Origin: Rapana venosa | Taxonomy: Eukaryota; Mollusca; Gastropoda; Neogastropoda; Muricidae | Length of the DNA stretch: 64,000 bases | Assembly (NCBI GenBank): GCA_028751875.1 | Contig: CM054154.1 | Span: 52,679,476 to 52,743,475, forward strand | Direction of reading: 5' to 3' | Shown here: in pieces, positions 35,902-47,700 of the stretch | Numbering within the stretch: position 1 is the stretch's first letter | How the letters are laid out: every line of letters starts with the position of its first letter | Made by a program: the position numbers and the translations under genes | The notes under the pieces: generated by a model | What the model saw: the letters and a program-made list of their open reading frames with translations, nothing else | Told to the model about the DNA's origin: nothing | The model's database searches: none

Positions 35902-36705
35902 ATCTAGAGACATTTAAAACACATTCGGTATTGGCCTAAACAACATTCGTCCACTTTTTCTTTTCCATGTTATTTCCCCCTCATACTGCCTCCTTGGGAA
36001 ATATATCCGCTAAACATTGACACATGGATCTCTCATCTAACTGTCACAAAGATGAAGATCAAAATTTATGCTCACCGTTGATAGTAACAATCACATCTTG
36101 AAAGTAATTTACTTCCAATCATTTAAAATCGTGAGTAACTGATGAGATCTTCTGGCGAATCCAGGAAAGAAATGGGGGCAGCACTTGTGATCTCCTTGTT
36201 TCTCATACACAAAGTTTCTGCCTAAAAATCATTTCATATTAGGAAAAACTTATTCTTTCCTATTATTTTCTAACGTGTGCAAATTGTTTGAAATCCTATT
36301 GGCCTTGATCGTTTTGTCTCCAATATCTGCGCTTAGACAGCTCACCACATTACTTCTTTCTTTCTCGATCTATATCAAAAGCAGTATGGAGGGCACTAAA
36401 GCACTGGCATGGAACATAAGGAAAGATAATTGTATATGTGAGATTAAATTCTTGATACATTCTATTCTTGCCAAGCAAGCTAGGTCATCCAAATAACTTT
36501 TTTTGCTGGGGTCCCATTCTCACGTGGTCATCTAATTGGAATGAGTTGGATATTCTTTAGCAAAACAAGTGCCTCGGATGCAACATAAAACGTTTGGTTC
36601 CGAACTCGCACTCTATGTCCCTCCGGCAGAAATTAAGTGCTAAATTGATGATTGTATACAGTCTAAAATGAACGAAAACACAACTTTGCAAAACATTTCA
36701 GCTCG
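35902..36705 (+). mobile_element. I/Jockey-type LINE, RNase H-like C-terminus
   Basis: With frame slips, 'PPWEIYPLNIDTWISHLTVT' leads into a 'VDSNNHILKVIY' strand. ENLSLKAL-type helix text occurs near 36,330-36,400, followed by 'FCWGPILTW' at about 36,505-36,535, which fits the FCWVPSHV motif of LINE RNase H domains. 'GNELDIL' follows after a slip. The domain order EN-RT-RNase H points to the I superfamily rather than to CR1/L2 or RTE. Confidence 0.65.
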
Positions 36706-37255
36706 GAGCGACGGGGAGAGAGGGGGGGTTAGAGAAGTAGGAGGAGAGGTCTTGAGAAGATCGGGGGGGCGAGAAGTTGGCGATTAAGATGGGGCTGTGG
36801 ATGGGGGCGACCAAAGGTGAAGGGGTGGTGGGTTAAAAATTATGTGACCAGGTTGGGCTGGTTGTGTGCCGGCTGGAGGTGCGGCGGTGGAGGGGTTCGG
36901 GAGATACTACCATGGTGTTTGTGATAGGTTTCAATTGAAAATTGAAGGTACTGTTAATAAGGGGGGTGATGAGTAGAGTAGGAGATAGTGGCGGAAAAAA
37001 TATTCCCCTGTCAAGAAGTTGTTATATGACTACTCAGCAGTTCAATAACATGCTCATTGCTGCGAGGTTATATATCATTCCCTACAGTAAGACCTCTACT
37101 GTGATAGTTGTAGAATATAAATTTACTTATAATTAGTAGAGAGAGAGAGCAGAGAGGAGATAAGATAAGATTAGATAGTAAAGTATAGAGACATATAGTC
37201 GAGAGAGATTTGGAGTTTGAATCGGGTGTGTCCTTATCAACACCAATATTAGAGT
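36706..37255. repeat. Purine-rich, low-complexity stretch
   Basis: The plus strand is strongly G/A-rich (36,710-36,900), with several G4-G7 runs, then AGAG/GATA-like repeats at 37,133-37,215. No gene is seen. The G runs could fold into G-quadruplexes. Confidence 0.6.
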
Positions 37256-39535
37256 GAATAGAGCATTAAACAAAAACAAAACAAAACAAAAAAACATAGG
37301 GAGTGATCATGATCTTGTGATGATGACTTTCCGACTACGTCTAAAGAAAATCCACAAGCGGAACAACATCAGGATCAAATTTGACCTCGAGAAGCTGAAG
37401 GAACCAGAGGTAGTAGACATTTTTCAAGCAAGGATAGGTGGAAAGTTTGAAAGCACTCACTGTGATAGACTCAGGCATAGATACACTATGAATAGTTTTT
37501 TCAAAACAGCAGTGACTGAAACAGCAAGTGACCTTTTTGGGCAAACACTGACCAGTCAAAAAAACCATGGGTCACCACCTAACATCCTACAACTATGCGA
37601 CAAGCGTAGAGAGTTGAAGAAAAAGAAAAATGAAACAAAAGAAAGAGCAGAACAATATAGGGCAGTCAACAAAAGAATCGGGAAGTCCATGACGGAGGCA
37701 AAAGAGAAATGGATCGGTAAACAATGCCAAGACTGAGAGAACATCAAAAAAAACAATAGCAAAAAAAGCATACAGCTGGTGAAAGACCTGATTTAGCCCC
37801 AAACAGGGAAAAGTTTAACAATCCAAGACAAAAATGGGAATGTCTCACTGACGACCAGGATATCTGAAAAATTTGGGCAGAATAACTGCCCGACCTGCAT
37901 AACTATAGAAAACCCCAGGAGATCCAGAAGTCCTTAATTTACCCGCAAGCAAAGACACAGACAGTCCCCCATCCACCGAGAAAAGTGGAAACAGTATCAG
38001 ATCGCTGAAAAAGGGGAAGTTTAACAGGGCTGACAACAATCCGCTGAGTTGGTTCAAGCTGGAGGGGGAAACCATGATCAGCGCCCTACTAAGAAACTGC
38101 AACAAGATCTTGCAGACAGGAAAATGGCCAACACCATGGACACAGTCACTCATCATCACCCTCCCCAAGAAAGGAAATCTACAACAATGCCATAATTAAC
38201 CGCACAATCAGCCTCATATGCCACCCAAGCAAGGTCATGCTGCAGATAATATTGAATAGACTGAAGCCACAAGCAAAAGATCATCATTGCTGAGGAACAA
38301 GCAGGTTTCAGAGCAGGGCGCAGCACAACAGAACAGATATTTCAGCCTCAGAATACTATGTGAGCGTACCTTCAACATCAACAAGACCTTTACCAAATGT
38401 ATTTATCGATTTTAAGAAGGCATTTTGACAGGGTGGGGCATGCAGCTTTGTGGGCAACCATGAATTTGTACAGCATCAATGCAAACCTAAACCAGAGTCA
38501 TCAAACAGCTGTATAGCGAGGCCACCAGTGCATTTTAAATACAACAACAACATTGGAGAATGGTTTCGAACAACAGTTGGAGTAAGGCAGGGCTGTCTAC
38601 TCCACCCCCCCTTTTCAACATCTTCCTTGAGAGAATCATGGCTGACGCACCTGGAAAATCATGAAGGATCAGTCCCGCATTGGTGGCAGAACGAAACACA
38701 AAACCCTCCCTTCCCGGCAATACATTGATGGAATAGCAGGGTCAGAAAAAGACTTGCCAGCCTAACAGAACACCTGAATAAGGCCTCCAAAACATACGGG
38801 ATGAAAATCATGCAGAGAAGACCAAACTGATGACTAATTAACACCAACGGCATTAGCACTGATATCAGTGTTAATGACCAGAAGCTGGAAACAGTTCAAA
38901 GCTTCAAGTACCTGGAGCCATTGTATCAGACCAGGGACCCAAAGGGCCAGAAGTAGAAATGCAGGACTGCCCCAGACAATAACAGCACTGTCAAAACTAA
39001 AAAACCATCTGGAGAAATAAAAATATCTCACTTATCTCCAAGATCAACAATGCGCTCCCTTGCCATATCCATATTTCTGTATACCTGTGAATCATAGACC
39101 ATGACTGCAGATTTGGAGAGAAGAGTAAAAGGCGGTGAGGATAGATGCTTTCGGAGACTCCTTGACATCTCCTACAAAGACCACAAAACCAACGAAAGCT
39201 TGCATAACGAATCCAGCAAACCTTTGGGACCCTATGAAAACCCTTTCTAACGATCGTAAAAAGCGTAAACTTAAACGGTAGGGGCTTTGTCACAAAAATC
39301 CAAAGGACTTGCAAAACAATTTTACAAGGCACTGTCCAAGGAGGAAGATGAAGAGGCAGACCAAGGAAGAGCTGGGAGGATAACATCAGCGAATGGACAG
39401 GCCTAGAACTCAACAAAACCCTGAGAAAGGCAGAACAGAGAGAGGAATGGAGGGAACTGGTTGTTGAGTCTTTGAGGGTGCCCCCACGGTCGTCAGACTA
39501 CCGGACAGATAGATAGATATTGTTATTATCATTAT
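37256..39535 (+). mobile_element. RTE-like family 2 LINE: endonuclease end to 3' tail
   Basis: The longest copy of this family. An open frame at 37,254-37,736 keeps IGSDHDLVMMTFRLRLKK, with the catalytic SDH intact (about 37,296-37,330), and the Lys-rich linker KKNHGSPPNILQLCDKRREL. Beyond this it is frame-shifted: IIAEEQAGFRAGRSTTEQIF (38,280-38,340), DRVGHAALWATM (38,428-38,463), a GVRQGCLL block at 38,579-38,602 and C-terminal GRQTKEELGG-like text at 39,350. The 3' end carries a GATAGATAGATA tail at 39,505-39,519. Confidence 0.88.
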
Positions 39536-39559
39536 ATTTGTGTATGCATGCTAAATGTG

Positions 39560-39935
39560 GACCATATCAGCAGACATTGAAAGAAGGATACAGGAGATTA
39601 GGCGCTTTCGCAAACTCCTTGGTATTTCATACAAAGATTACATCATTAATGTGGAAGTGAAGGCCAAAATTAAAAACGCTATGGACTATATGAAGAGCTC
39701 CTGACTTCAGTGAACAAGCGCATCACACGAACATCTGGACTGGCCAAGACTGTCCTACAGGAAACAGTACAAGGAGGGAGATGAAGAGGCAGACCGAGAA
39801 AACGATGGGAAGACAACATCAGAGAGTGGTCTGGCCTTGAGTGGAACAAACTGCTACAGAAAGCAGAGGACAGTAGGAAGTGAGCTGCAGATTCATTAGT
39901 ACCCCCATGGTCCAAGGGACTATGGGATATATGAG
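39560..39935 (+). mobile_element. RTE-like family 2 LINE, 5'-truncated 3' end
   Basis: A second, divergent copy of the family 2 C-terminus: 'RRIQEIRRFRKLLGISYKD', then 'gagatgaagaggcagaccga' and 'gaagacaacatcagagagtg', which match 39,345-39,400 and 55,530-55,590. It lies 25 bp after the previous tail and may be serial insertion at the simple-repeat tail. Confidence 0.85.
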
Positions 39936-40880
39936 GTGAGAGGAGTGTGAACAACCCAAAACCCGAATGAAAATTTAACCCGTTACCAAATTAGAATAAA
40001 TAAGGTCACTACTTGATTTTTCAAACCGAGATGGCTATTTAAGCGCCAAGTTCTTCGGAGTTCGCCTCGGAGATAATGTCTCAAAAAACCCTGGTTTATC
40101 GCGAAAATAAGCAGATATGAAAAAAAAAATCACCCTTTGTATTTTACAATGAAATCTGAACACCAATGAAAGCCAATATAGGACAATAGTTGCTCGCAAA
40201 TTTCGCATTTGATTCAAAGTGCATCTCTTTGAAGATTGGGCGGTGTGCTTGAAAATGCGGCACGCGCAGCGGAACATACATCCCCATTCACACGCTTTTG
40301 TGTTTTTACACACACCAGCCACAAAATAAAAATGCACTCAATGAAAAGAAGAAAGAATTTAAGTAGTTTTTCCGAATATATAGTGTTTTTAATTATAAAA
40401 CAGAAGCAGAGAAATAAGAAGGGAAAAAGACGGAATTTGCCTTTTTTTTAGCTTGATTGCAGTTTTTTGCAGGGGGCTGCCGCATCTAAAAAATTTTCTT
40501 ACATTTAAGTAAAAAGTATTAAGGAAGTGTTGAAGGCAATATGATAATTACTCACGAGTTGAAATCATAACAAAAGCTACACAAAAAAAAGCCACATGTA
40601 ATTTCAATGGCATGGTCTTTTTGTTTTCTTTTTTCTGCAGTGCAATTTAATTTTCATCTATATCTAAAACTGTACAAAAAATTTTTTCTACTGCTTTTTA
40701 TTGGCATTGGTTTTCAAGTTTTTTTTATATTACAAAAAGGTTTTTGTTGTTGTTATTTTTTTGTTTTTACTTCAAAAAAATAAAGATTTATTTTGACTCA
40801 GAAATAGAAAACGGGAACTTGATTTATTAACAAGAATTAACATTGTAAAATTCAAAGCTATCCATTAAAATTTCAGAATT
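39936..40880. other. AT-rich sequence without recognised features
   Basis: The ORF on the minus strand (40,035-40,337; 100 residues, Cys-rich start) has no recognised domain and no supporting signals. I see no gene or known repeat here. Confidence 0.4.
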
Positions 40881-41500
40881 AGCACTTTTTCGTCAGCATC
40901 CTGTATTTTCATGCAAACCGGGGCTGCACAGCGGGAAAGGGGGGAAAAATTTGGGCCTTACTTTTTGAGGTTGAAAAGGGTTCCCACCAGATTTAGAATT
41001 TGATAACCAAAAAAAAACCCCAAAAGGGACAGACATATGAAACTTTTTTTTAAAAAAAACACCAAAAAATCATTGCCAACTCCCTCCCCCCCTCCAAAAA
41101 AAAACCACAAAAAAACGAAAAAGGGCCCCCAAAAAAAATCAAACTACAAAAACATCACAACACAGAAAAAAAAAAAAACCCCCCCCCACGAAACAGAACA
41201 CCCCCCCCCCCTACCCCAAAAAAAAAAAAAAACCCCCTCCCCCCCCCCCCCCCCCCCAACCCTCCCTAAAACGGGGCGAAAAAAAATGATTACTAACAAC
41301 TTCAACTCCCCCCCCTTCCTGTTAAAATTTTTAACCCCACTAAAACACATTTAAAATCAGCTAAAAAGACCCCTCTCACCCAAAAAAAAACCCCACAAAC
41401 ATCAAAAAAGAAAAAAACCCTTTTTTTAAAAACCACAACCTAACACATACATATTTCACAATTCACTCACACAAACCCCACAAAACCTATACACACCCTC

Positions 41501-41533
<33 letters not shown>

Positions 41534-41610
41534 TTCCCCCCCCTACCCCATTCTCCCACCCACACACACTCACCTCCACACCCCTCCCCTAAATTCACCA
41601 CAAACAAAAA
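40881..41610. repeat. A/C-biased low-complexity block
   Basis: The plus strand is almost free of G from 41,040 to 41,600, with runs of C up to ~30 (41,506-41,533) and many A runs. CACA/CATA remnants (41,430-41,600) suggest a damaged CA microsatellite. ORFs here are compositional artefacts. Confidence 0.75.
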
Positions 41611-42030
41611 CACCCGCTCACAGCTGGGAGAATTTTGGAGGAGGCGGAGCGGCAGGCAGAGGAGGAACTCCACCCATTGCGCAGCGGGCCCCCGGGGGTT
41701 ACGTTGGCGGGGGGGAAAGAACCCGCAGCGCACCAGGCCGCCCCCCAGGGGGTTGCACTTCGGGCGGTGAGGTTCTGCTGATGAGCACCACCTGGTCAGC
41801 AGCCCCACCCCCATCCGCCGGGCCGCCAGGGCGTAAACCCCCGCACACAAAGCTCAGGGACGTGCTGCGGCAAAAGAAGGCACGACCAGGGGAGAGAGGG
41901 CGCCCACTGTCCTTTCTCTTTTTCCCACTTTCACTACCTCTGCTGCTACCCTTTTTTCAGCCAGCCCACCCAGCAAGGGTATGTAGCAGAAACGACCCAC
42001 TTGTAAACCAGAGGTAAAAAAAAGGAAGAT
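41611..42030. other. GC-rich unassigned segment
   Basis: About 300 bp of GC-rich sequence (41,620-41,920) unlike its surroundings. ORFs run on both strands (41,500-41,850 minus; 41,781-42,017 plus) without recognised domains. Copies elsewhere in the window were not found. Confidence 0.45.
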
Positions 42031-42396
42031 TTTTTAGTAGGAGATTTTTGGTAGGGGAGTATTGGCCTTTGCCCCGGGATGCAAGGTGTGTCTCTCTGTG
42101 TTTGAATGTTTTTTTTTGCATTTCCCCTCAATTCAGCAAAACAAATTCTAACACTGTTGTGACTACCGGCATTGACAGGTCAAATTAGTTTTCCTTAATA
42201 TCATTTACATTTTGAATACTTTAATTTAAATTTTCTTTTCTGAAAAAAATTTTTTGAAGTTTCAACTGACTGTATGTTTGTGTTCAACTGACATTGCTGG
42301 TGTTTTGAGACCCATTTTACTGTAAACCCTCTGCCCTTTTTAAAAATTGCACGTGAAACACGAACTAGCCCTTTCCCCCAATATGACACTAACTGC
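42031..42396 (-). mobile_element. Foldback element, central part only (reversed)
   Basis: The reverse complement follows 46,290-46,680. Shared blocks are CTTCGGCAGTTAGTGTCATA, 'gttcgtgtttcacgtgcaat', 'gtaaaatgggtc' and 'gaccTgtcaatgc'. Both inverted arms are missing. It directly abuts the TAA tail of the reversed L2-type element. Confidence 0.75.
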
Positions 42397-45300
42397 CGAA
42401 GACTAATAATAATAATAAAACAATAATAATAAAAAAAATAATAAAAATACATGAACATATAGCGCAATCTTGAAAAGAAAATCAAAGCCATGCATCAACC
42501 AAAATCTTACACAGTCTCAATCAATATAAAATCAATATTTTAAAAAACAGATTTTTAAAAAACAAGTGCCTGCAGACAAAATCTATGAAAAAAATTTTTC
42601 AATATCAAATTTTTTAAAAAAGCACCACACACACACTACTTTAGGCGTACACTTTAAGCAGGGTGATGGGAATGGGTTGGGAAAGGTGGGATAGCTCTGA
42701 AATGAACAGGGGGGGAAATTTATTTTTAAATAAATAGCTGAGGCGATAAAAAAGTGCATAACAGGTTTCCGGGCGAAGAGAGAGAGGGACTCATTCCAGG
42801 TGGAGGACCCAATTGGGGAAAACGAAGGCGGCCAACAGTGGTGGTTGAAATCTAGGTATTGTAGCCAAGGTACTGCAGTAGAGCGGGGGGAACGGAAGGA
42901 GTTACGGGTTAAAGACATTCACAGGGGTAGGGGGTGCATTTTGTGGAGACTTTTGTAACGGGGGTACAGATCAATAATTTACCGCTGTGGCACGGGCAGC
43001 CATGGAGAGATCACAAAGGGGGGAAAAGTGCTCAGATTTTTTCTTTCAGAAACGGGGATCGGGGGCTAGGTAACGCGCCTTCTAGAATGCGAAAAGTCCG
43101 GGTCGGGTGTGTCGGGGTTCGAAACCCCTTTGGGCCCGAAATTTTTCCCCTCCATTAACCTTTTGATGGGGGTCTGGGGCGCTACTTTGGGAGAGACGAA
43201 AACCCCGAGGCCCCGTTGTTAACAAAAATTTTCAGCGCATTAAAAGAACCCACGGCAAGGGAGTTGTCCCGGCAAAATTCTTAGAAAAAAGCCACTCTGA
43301 AGGGAAAACAAATCATTGCAGAACAAAAAAAAAAAAAGAAAAAAAAAGGGGGCCTGCCTTGTGGCGACGCGCTCTCCCCCGGGGAGAGCAGCCCCAATTT
43401 CACGCAAGAAACTCGTGGACTTAAAGTGGATATAATAAAAATAAAAAAATACATAATAAAATAAAAATAGTCGAGCGCGGAGTTTTGGTTTCTTGAAGGG
43501 ATGGGTAGAGAGCTGCAACCGACAAAAGGAATTACAATAGTCCAGACGTGAAAGAAGAGAAATGACAAATTTTTGTTGAAAAAGGGAAAAGGTACTTTTG
43601 AATTGCACTAAAAAACGCCTAATTGATAGTCCGACTGACACTGGGTGAGAATTTTTTCAAGAGAGTGGTTTCGATAACAACACCTGAACTTCACCTGGAT
43701 AGAGGGACTGATTATTTTTCCAATTCTATTGAAGCTGTTTTTAATGGAAGAGAGTTTGTGTTTTTGTCCCCCACCCCAATGGCTTCAGTTTTATCTCATT
43801 TAGCTGTAATTTTTTCTGTGTAATCCCGTTTTAATATCTTTAAAGCCGGGGCCCTATTTGTCAGGAAAGGGGGAAGATTTTCAGGAGTAAAAGCTTTGAA
43901 CTGAAGTCATTTGCGCAAAAAGATGGTTGATTTTATGACGGTTTTTTTTATATGTACGTGGGGGGGTGTAAAGTGAAAAGAAAAAGGGCCTAGAAGTAAT
44001 CCCTGTGGGGCCCCACCCCCTTCCAGTTTGGCAGGGATTGATTAATCTTGTTTTACTGCAACTGCGAATCGGTCAGAAAAAGGGAGAATTAAACCAGGTG
44101 AGGGCTAGCCCGTAACAAAACCAACGTTTTTTTAAGACGGGAAAAAGAATTGAGGGCATGTATCGAAGGGTGCTGATAAGTCGAGTAAATGAGAAGGGGG
44201 ACTTTTCCCTTTAGTCAGAAGCGAGTAGAACGTGTTTATATGTGACTAGGGTGGTTTTAGTGCTGTGGTTGAGCAAGGCAACTGAAACTCAGGAAGAAGA
44301 TTTTTGGAGAGAAGGTGGTTGTTTAGCTGTTGGGAAAATACTTTTCAGGGCTTTAGAAATAAAAGGGAGATTTTAAAAAGGCCTATAATTCTTCCGAATG
44401 TTAGGGAAGGTCATGCTTTTTGAGTAAATGGGGGGACTAAGCAGTTTTTAAGCTGATGGAAAAATTTCCGAAAAAGGAAGTTTACAAATTTTTTTTATAG
44501 TGGGTAGAGTTTTTGGTAGGCACGTGAAAAAGAAACGGTATGGGGTCAAGACACATGATTTTTAAAGTCATTTTTTTTCAGTTGTCTTGATTTCTTTCTC
44601 ACTTTTTGGATAAAAAAAAAAGGGGAGGAGGCCAGAGAATTGGGATCAGGAAGTGTGCTGGAAAGGAGTCTGAACCAGTTTGGAGCGAATGTTATTACTT
44701 TTTTTAGAAAAGAATGCTGAAAATAAGTGGAAGTTCAGAGGGTTTTGGATGGAAGGCAGAGGGCTTTTCCTTCACAGATCCAAAAAGATTAGATTGAGGG
44801 AAAAGAAGATTTCAAGACGTGGGACAAGAACTGAGAAGAATAATACTTTGTTTTTCTAAAAATTAAAGAATTACTTTGTTTACTTGTTTTTCGAAAGAAC
44901 GCTTATTAATTTCCGTTTTTTTTGTTTTTCCCCCGCCGCTCTAGTTCCTGCGTTTTTCGCTTGCAACCCAAAAAATCATGGGGTACCATGGGGCAATGGG
45001 GTTCAGGCAGGAGACGGTCATGGGAGTGCCTCATCAACATTGGCTGAGAAAAAATTGTAGGTTTTTGAATGGTTTTGTTTTTCAGAGGTTTTTGATAGGG
45101 GTTTTTTGCAGCTTGGAAGAAAAGTTTGAATTCTATGGCCTTAAGGTTGTGACGGGTGACATCTTTTTCTTTTTGATAGGGTTTGCAATATTTTGAAAAA
45201 AAACAGCGGAATGATCAGAAAGTATTCACATGAAGATCAGATGTGATCAGATCTTGGGGAAAAATCGGTAATTAGCCATCTAAAAAAATGTCCGATCTTT

Positions 45301-46060
45301 TTGTTTTCTTCATTTACCCCCCTGAGAAAAAAGTGGTTCGACAAAGAAAGAGACAGAAAGTTGACATCAAGAAAAAACGGTTATCAAAAGGGAAAATTTA
45401 AAATCACCGAGAATTTTGAGCTTTTTAGGAGAAGGCTTATCATCCGGGGTGACTGAAACTCTTGAGAAAAGGGAAATGTCAGATTATTTTACGGCTTGGA
45501 GGTGGACGGAAAGACGCAAAAGTAAAGAGTGGCCAGGGTTTAAGGAGTTCACAGACTTCGAAAGATTCAGGGAAAAGGAAGGGGGTGACAGAAAGAAAGA
45601 GCAGCTTCAATGTATCTTTAAAAACGATGGGGAATCCACCCCGCGGGAGGTCGGGGGGAGAAAATTTTTTAACCGGTGGGGGTCAGTTGTTTTATTTTCG
45701 GTTTTATACCGTGTGGTTTTAACCAGGTTTCTGTAAAAAAGTTTAAACAATGTTCTTTTTAGAGATGAAATCAGAAATGAATCGCTTTTAAAACCCCCGG
45801 GCAACAGATTGGGGCCCTTGAACAAGCACATTAAGGTGTTAGAAGGGGGCAAGAGGTTGATGATAACTGTGGGAATTGGGATAAATGTCATGGAAGAGGA
45901 TGAAAGGGGATTGTAAAGAGTGGGGGATGGAAAGCGACAAAAGTTTGGATTGAGAGTCGGTGAAAAATCTGGTAAAGAACTGGGGGGGGTTCGGGGGTTT
46001 ACAGTTGCAAAGACACCATGAACACATTTTAAAAAAAACTTTGATCAAAGTCATAAACAT
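42397..46060 (-). mobile_element. L2/CR1-type LINE, long reversed copy (T1), with SINE inside
   Basis: The (TAA)n tail (42,402-42,450) and 'atatagcgcaatcttgaaaa' mark the 3' end. On the minus strand the C-terminal HPFKKPK-type text, LLSRLDYCNS (complement of about 43,520-43,550) and the RT follow toward 44,650. The endonuclease-RT linker lies around 44,940-45,200 and further 5' sequence runs to about 46,060. Homopolymer-type damage is heavy. It runs parallel to 48,700-52,270. The SINE at 43,055-43,434 lies within its 3' part. Confidence 0.8.
43055..43434 (+). mobile_element. tRNA-derived SINE, copy 4 of 4
   Basis: The only plus-strand copy. B box GGTTCGAAACC at 43,116-43,126, then GGGGCGCTA, 'aaaagaacccacggcaaggg' at 43,240-43,259 and 'gtggcgacgcgctctccccc' at 43,361-43,380. 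The 3' part reads 'gggagagcagccccaatttc'. Here the CTCTCCC..GGGGAGAGC hairpin that became a C25 run in copy 2 is intact. Confidence 0.92.
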
Positions 46061-46075
46061 AGGGCAAAGCAGGTG

Positions 46076-46902
46076 GATCAGAGGGAAGCGAAGAAGTGTT
46101 GTCCTTGGTTACGGTCCTAGCACTAGTGACGTCAGAAATGAGGGTGGAGACGGATGTAGGGGGCCGCAGGCGATGATGTCTGCCCGCACAGTACCTTGTC
46201 TAGTTTTGTGGCGGTTGATTCCTAAGGTAGAAATGTGTTGTTTAAGTTCGTATGGTATATTAAACCCATGTGAGAGCAAAGCTCTCATGTCTTCGGCAGT
46301 AAGTGTCATATTGGTGGAAGGAGGAGCACTGGGTAGTTGTGGTGGGGGAGATCTGAGTTCGTGTTTCACGTGCAATTTTTCACACAGCAGCAGGGCTACA
46401 GTAAAATGGGTCACAAGGACCAGCAATGTCAGTTGAACACAAATCATACAGTCAGTTGAATCTTCAAAAAATTATCAGAAAATGAACATTATAAATTAAA
46501 GTAATTCGAAATGCAAATGACAACAAGGAAAACCAATCTGACCAGTCAATGCATGGTGAAATCACAAACACGTAGATATAAAATGTGCACTGCTGAACGT
46601 AGAAAAAAAGCACAAAAAACAACACTCAAACACAGAGATACACCCTGCTGCCATCCAGCCCAAAGGCCAATCACTCTCCCCATGACATGAGAGCTTTGCT
46701 CTCACATGGGTTTTACAACATACTGTACAGACTTAAACAACACATTTCAACCTTAGGAATCAACCGCCACAAAACTAGACAGGTACCCGTGCGGGCAGAC
46801 ATCATCGCCTGCCCACCCCTACATCCCTCTCCATCCTCATTTCTGACGTCACTACCGCTACCACGTAACCAAGGACAACACTGCTTTGCTTCCCTTCAGT
46901 CT
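46076..46902. mobile_element. Foldback/MITE-like element with ~216 bp inverted arms
   Basis: The left arm 46,076-46,291 is repeated inverted at 46,684-46,902. Shared blocks include 'tgtccttggttacg', TGACGTCA (46,127-46,134 and 46,844-46,851), 'gcgatgatgtctgcccgcac' and 'tctagttttgtggcggttga'. Both arms end inward in a short hairpin, TGAGAGC-AAA-GCTCTCA in the left arm and its complement in the right. The 392 bp spacer has no ORF. This is the layout of a non-autonomous DNA transposon of foldback or MITE type. Target duplication and superfamily cannot be determined here. Confidence 0.82.
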
Positions 46903-47019
46903 TTCAGTGTGTCAGCGCCTACCTTATCATTCGTCTCCCTGAATGATCAGGATGTCTTTCTTGTAACTTTGTTGATGATTCCCTGGAGTTTCATGTAGAA
47001 TTCCTCTACTGCTTCATCA

Positions 47020-47700
47020 TTATGATCTAATCAGTCAGGTCAGGGGTTTCTCTTGCTACTGGTAGCCATGTAAACCAGTACTACCTGTTCCATGTGGGGG
47101 AACCAGCCCGACCCAAAAAATCAGCCAGGAGAGGGACAGGCTCCACCTGGCTGTATTTGCACCAGACACACTACATGTAATGAACAAAATATCAATGACC
47201 ATACCCGATTGGTCGTCACTCACCAGGTCAACAAGGTCAGCGCCTTCTGTCTCCCATCAAGGCAGAGGTGAAAAGTATTCTACTAGTGGAACTCAAATCC
47301 GCAGAAGAAAATACGTTACCACGACAGCATGGAACATCAGAACACTTGCCCAAACAGGGAAACTACAAGAACTTACCCACGAACTGAACAAGTATGCCTG
47401 GCAGATAGTGGGTCTCTGTGAAGTCAGATGGAAGAATTTCGGTGAACATCTCACTAAGGATGGATATGTACTCTACTACAGTGGTGAATTCTGGTGTAGG
47501 CTAACTTGTCAACAAGAACATCAAAAACTCAGTGCTCGGGTGCTGCCCAGTAACCAGTAGACTTATAACCATCCGCCTCAGAGCAGCCCCTTTCAACATC
47601 ACAGTGGTACAAGCTTATGCGCCAACATCAGATCATGAAGTAGTAGATGAATTTTACATGCAACTCCAGGACATCATCGACAAAGTAAACTAGATCTACT
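47020..47700 (+). mobile_element. RTE-like family 2 LINE, 5' end with endonuclease start
   Basis: The clearest 5' end of this family. A leader with 'ccatgtgggggaaccagccc' precedes the frame at 47,180-47,560: RRKYVTTTAWNIRTLAQTGK, IVGLCEVRWK with the catalytic Glu, and DGYVLYYSGE. After a slip it continues with ITVVQAYAPTSDHEVVDEFY (47,600-47,658). These are the N-A-E-R/Y-A-P motifs of APE-type endonucleases. It breaks off at about 47,700, so it is 3'-truncated. Confidence 0.88.

Noticed and set aside
40035..40337. 100-residue minus-strand ORF with Cys-rich start
   Set aside because: No domain, promoter or poly(A) context; plausible by chance at this length.
41500..41850. 116-residue minus-strand ORF ending in poly-Gly
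   Set aside because: The Gly tail is a C tract. The remainder has no recognised domain or expression signal.
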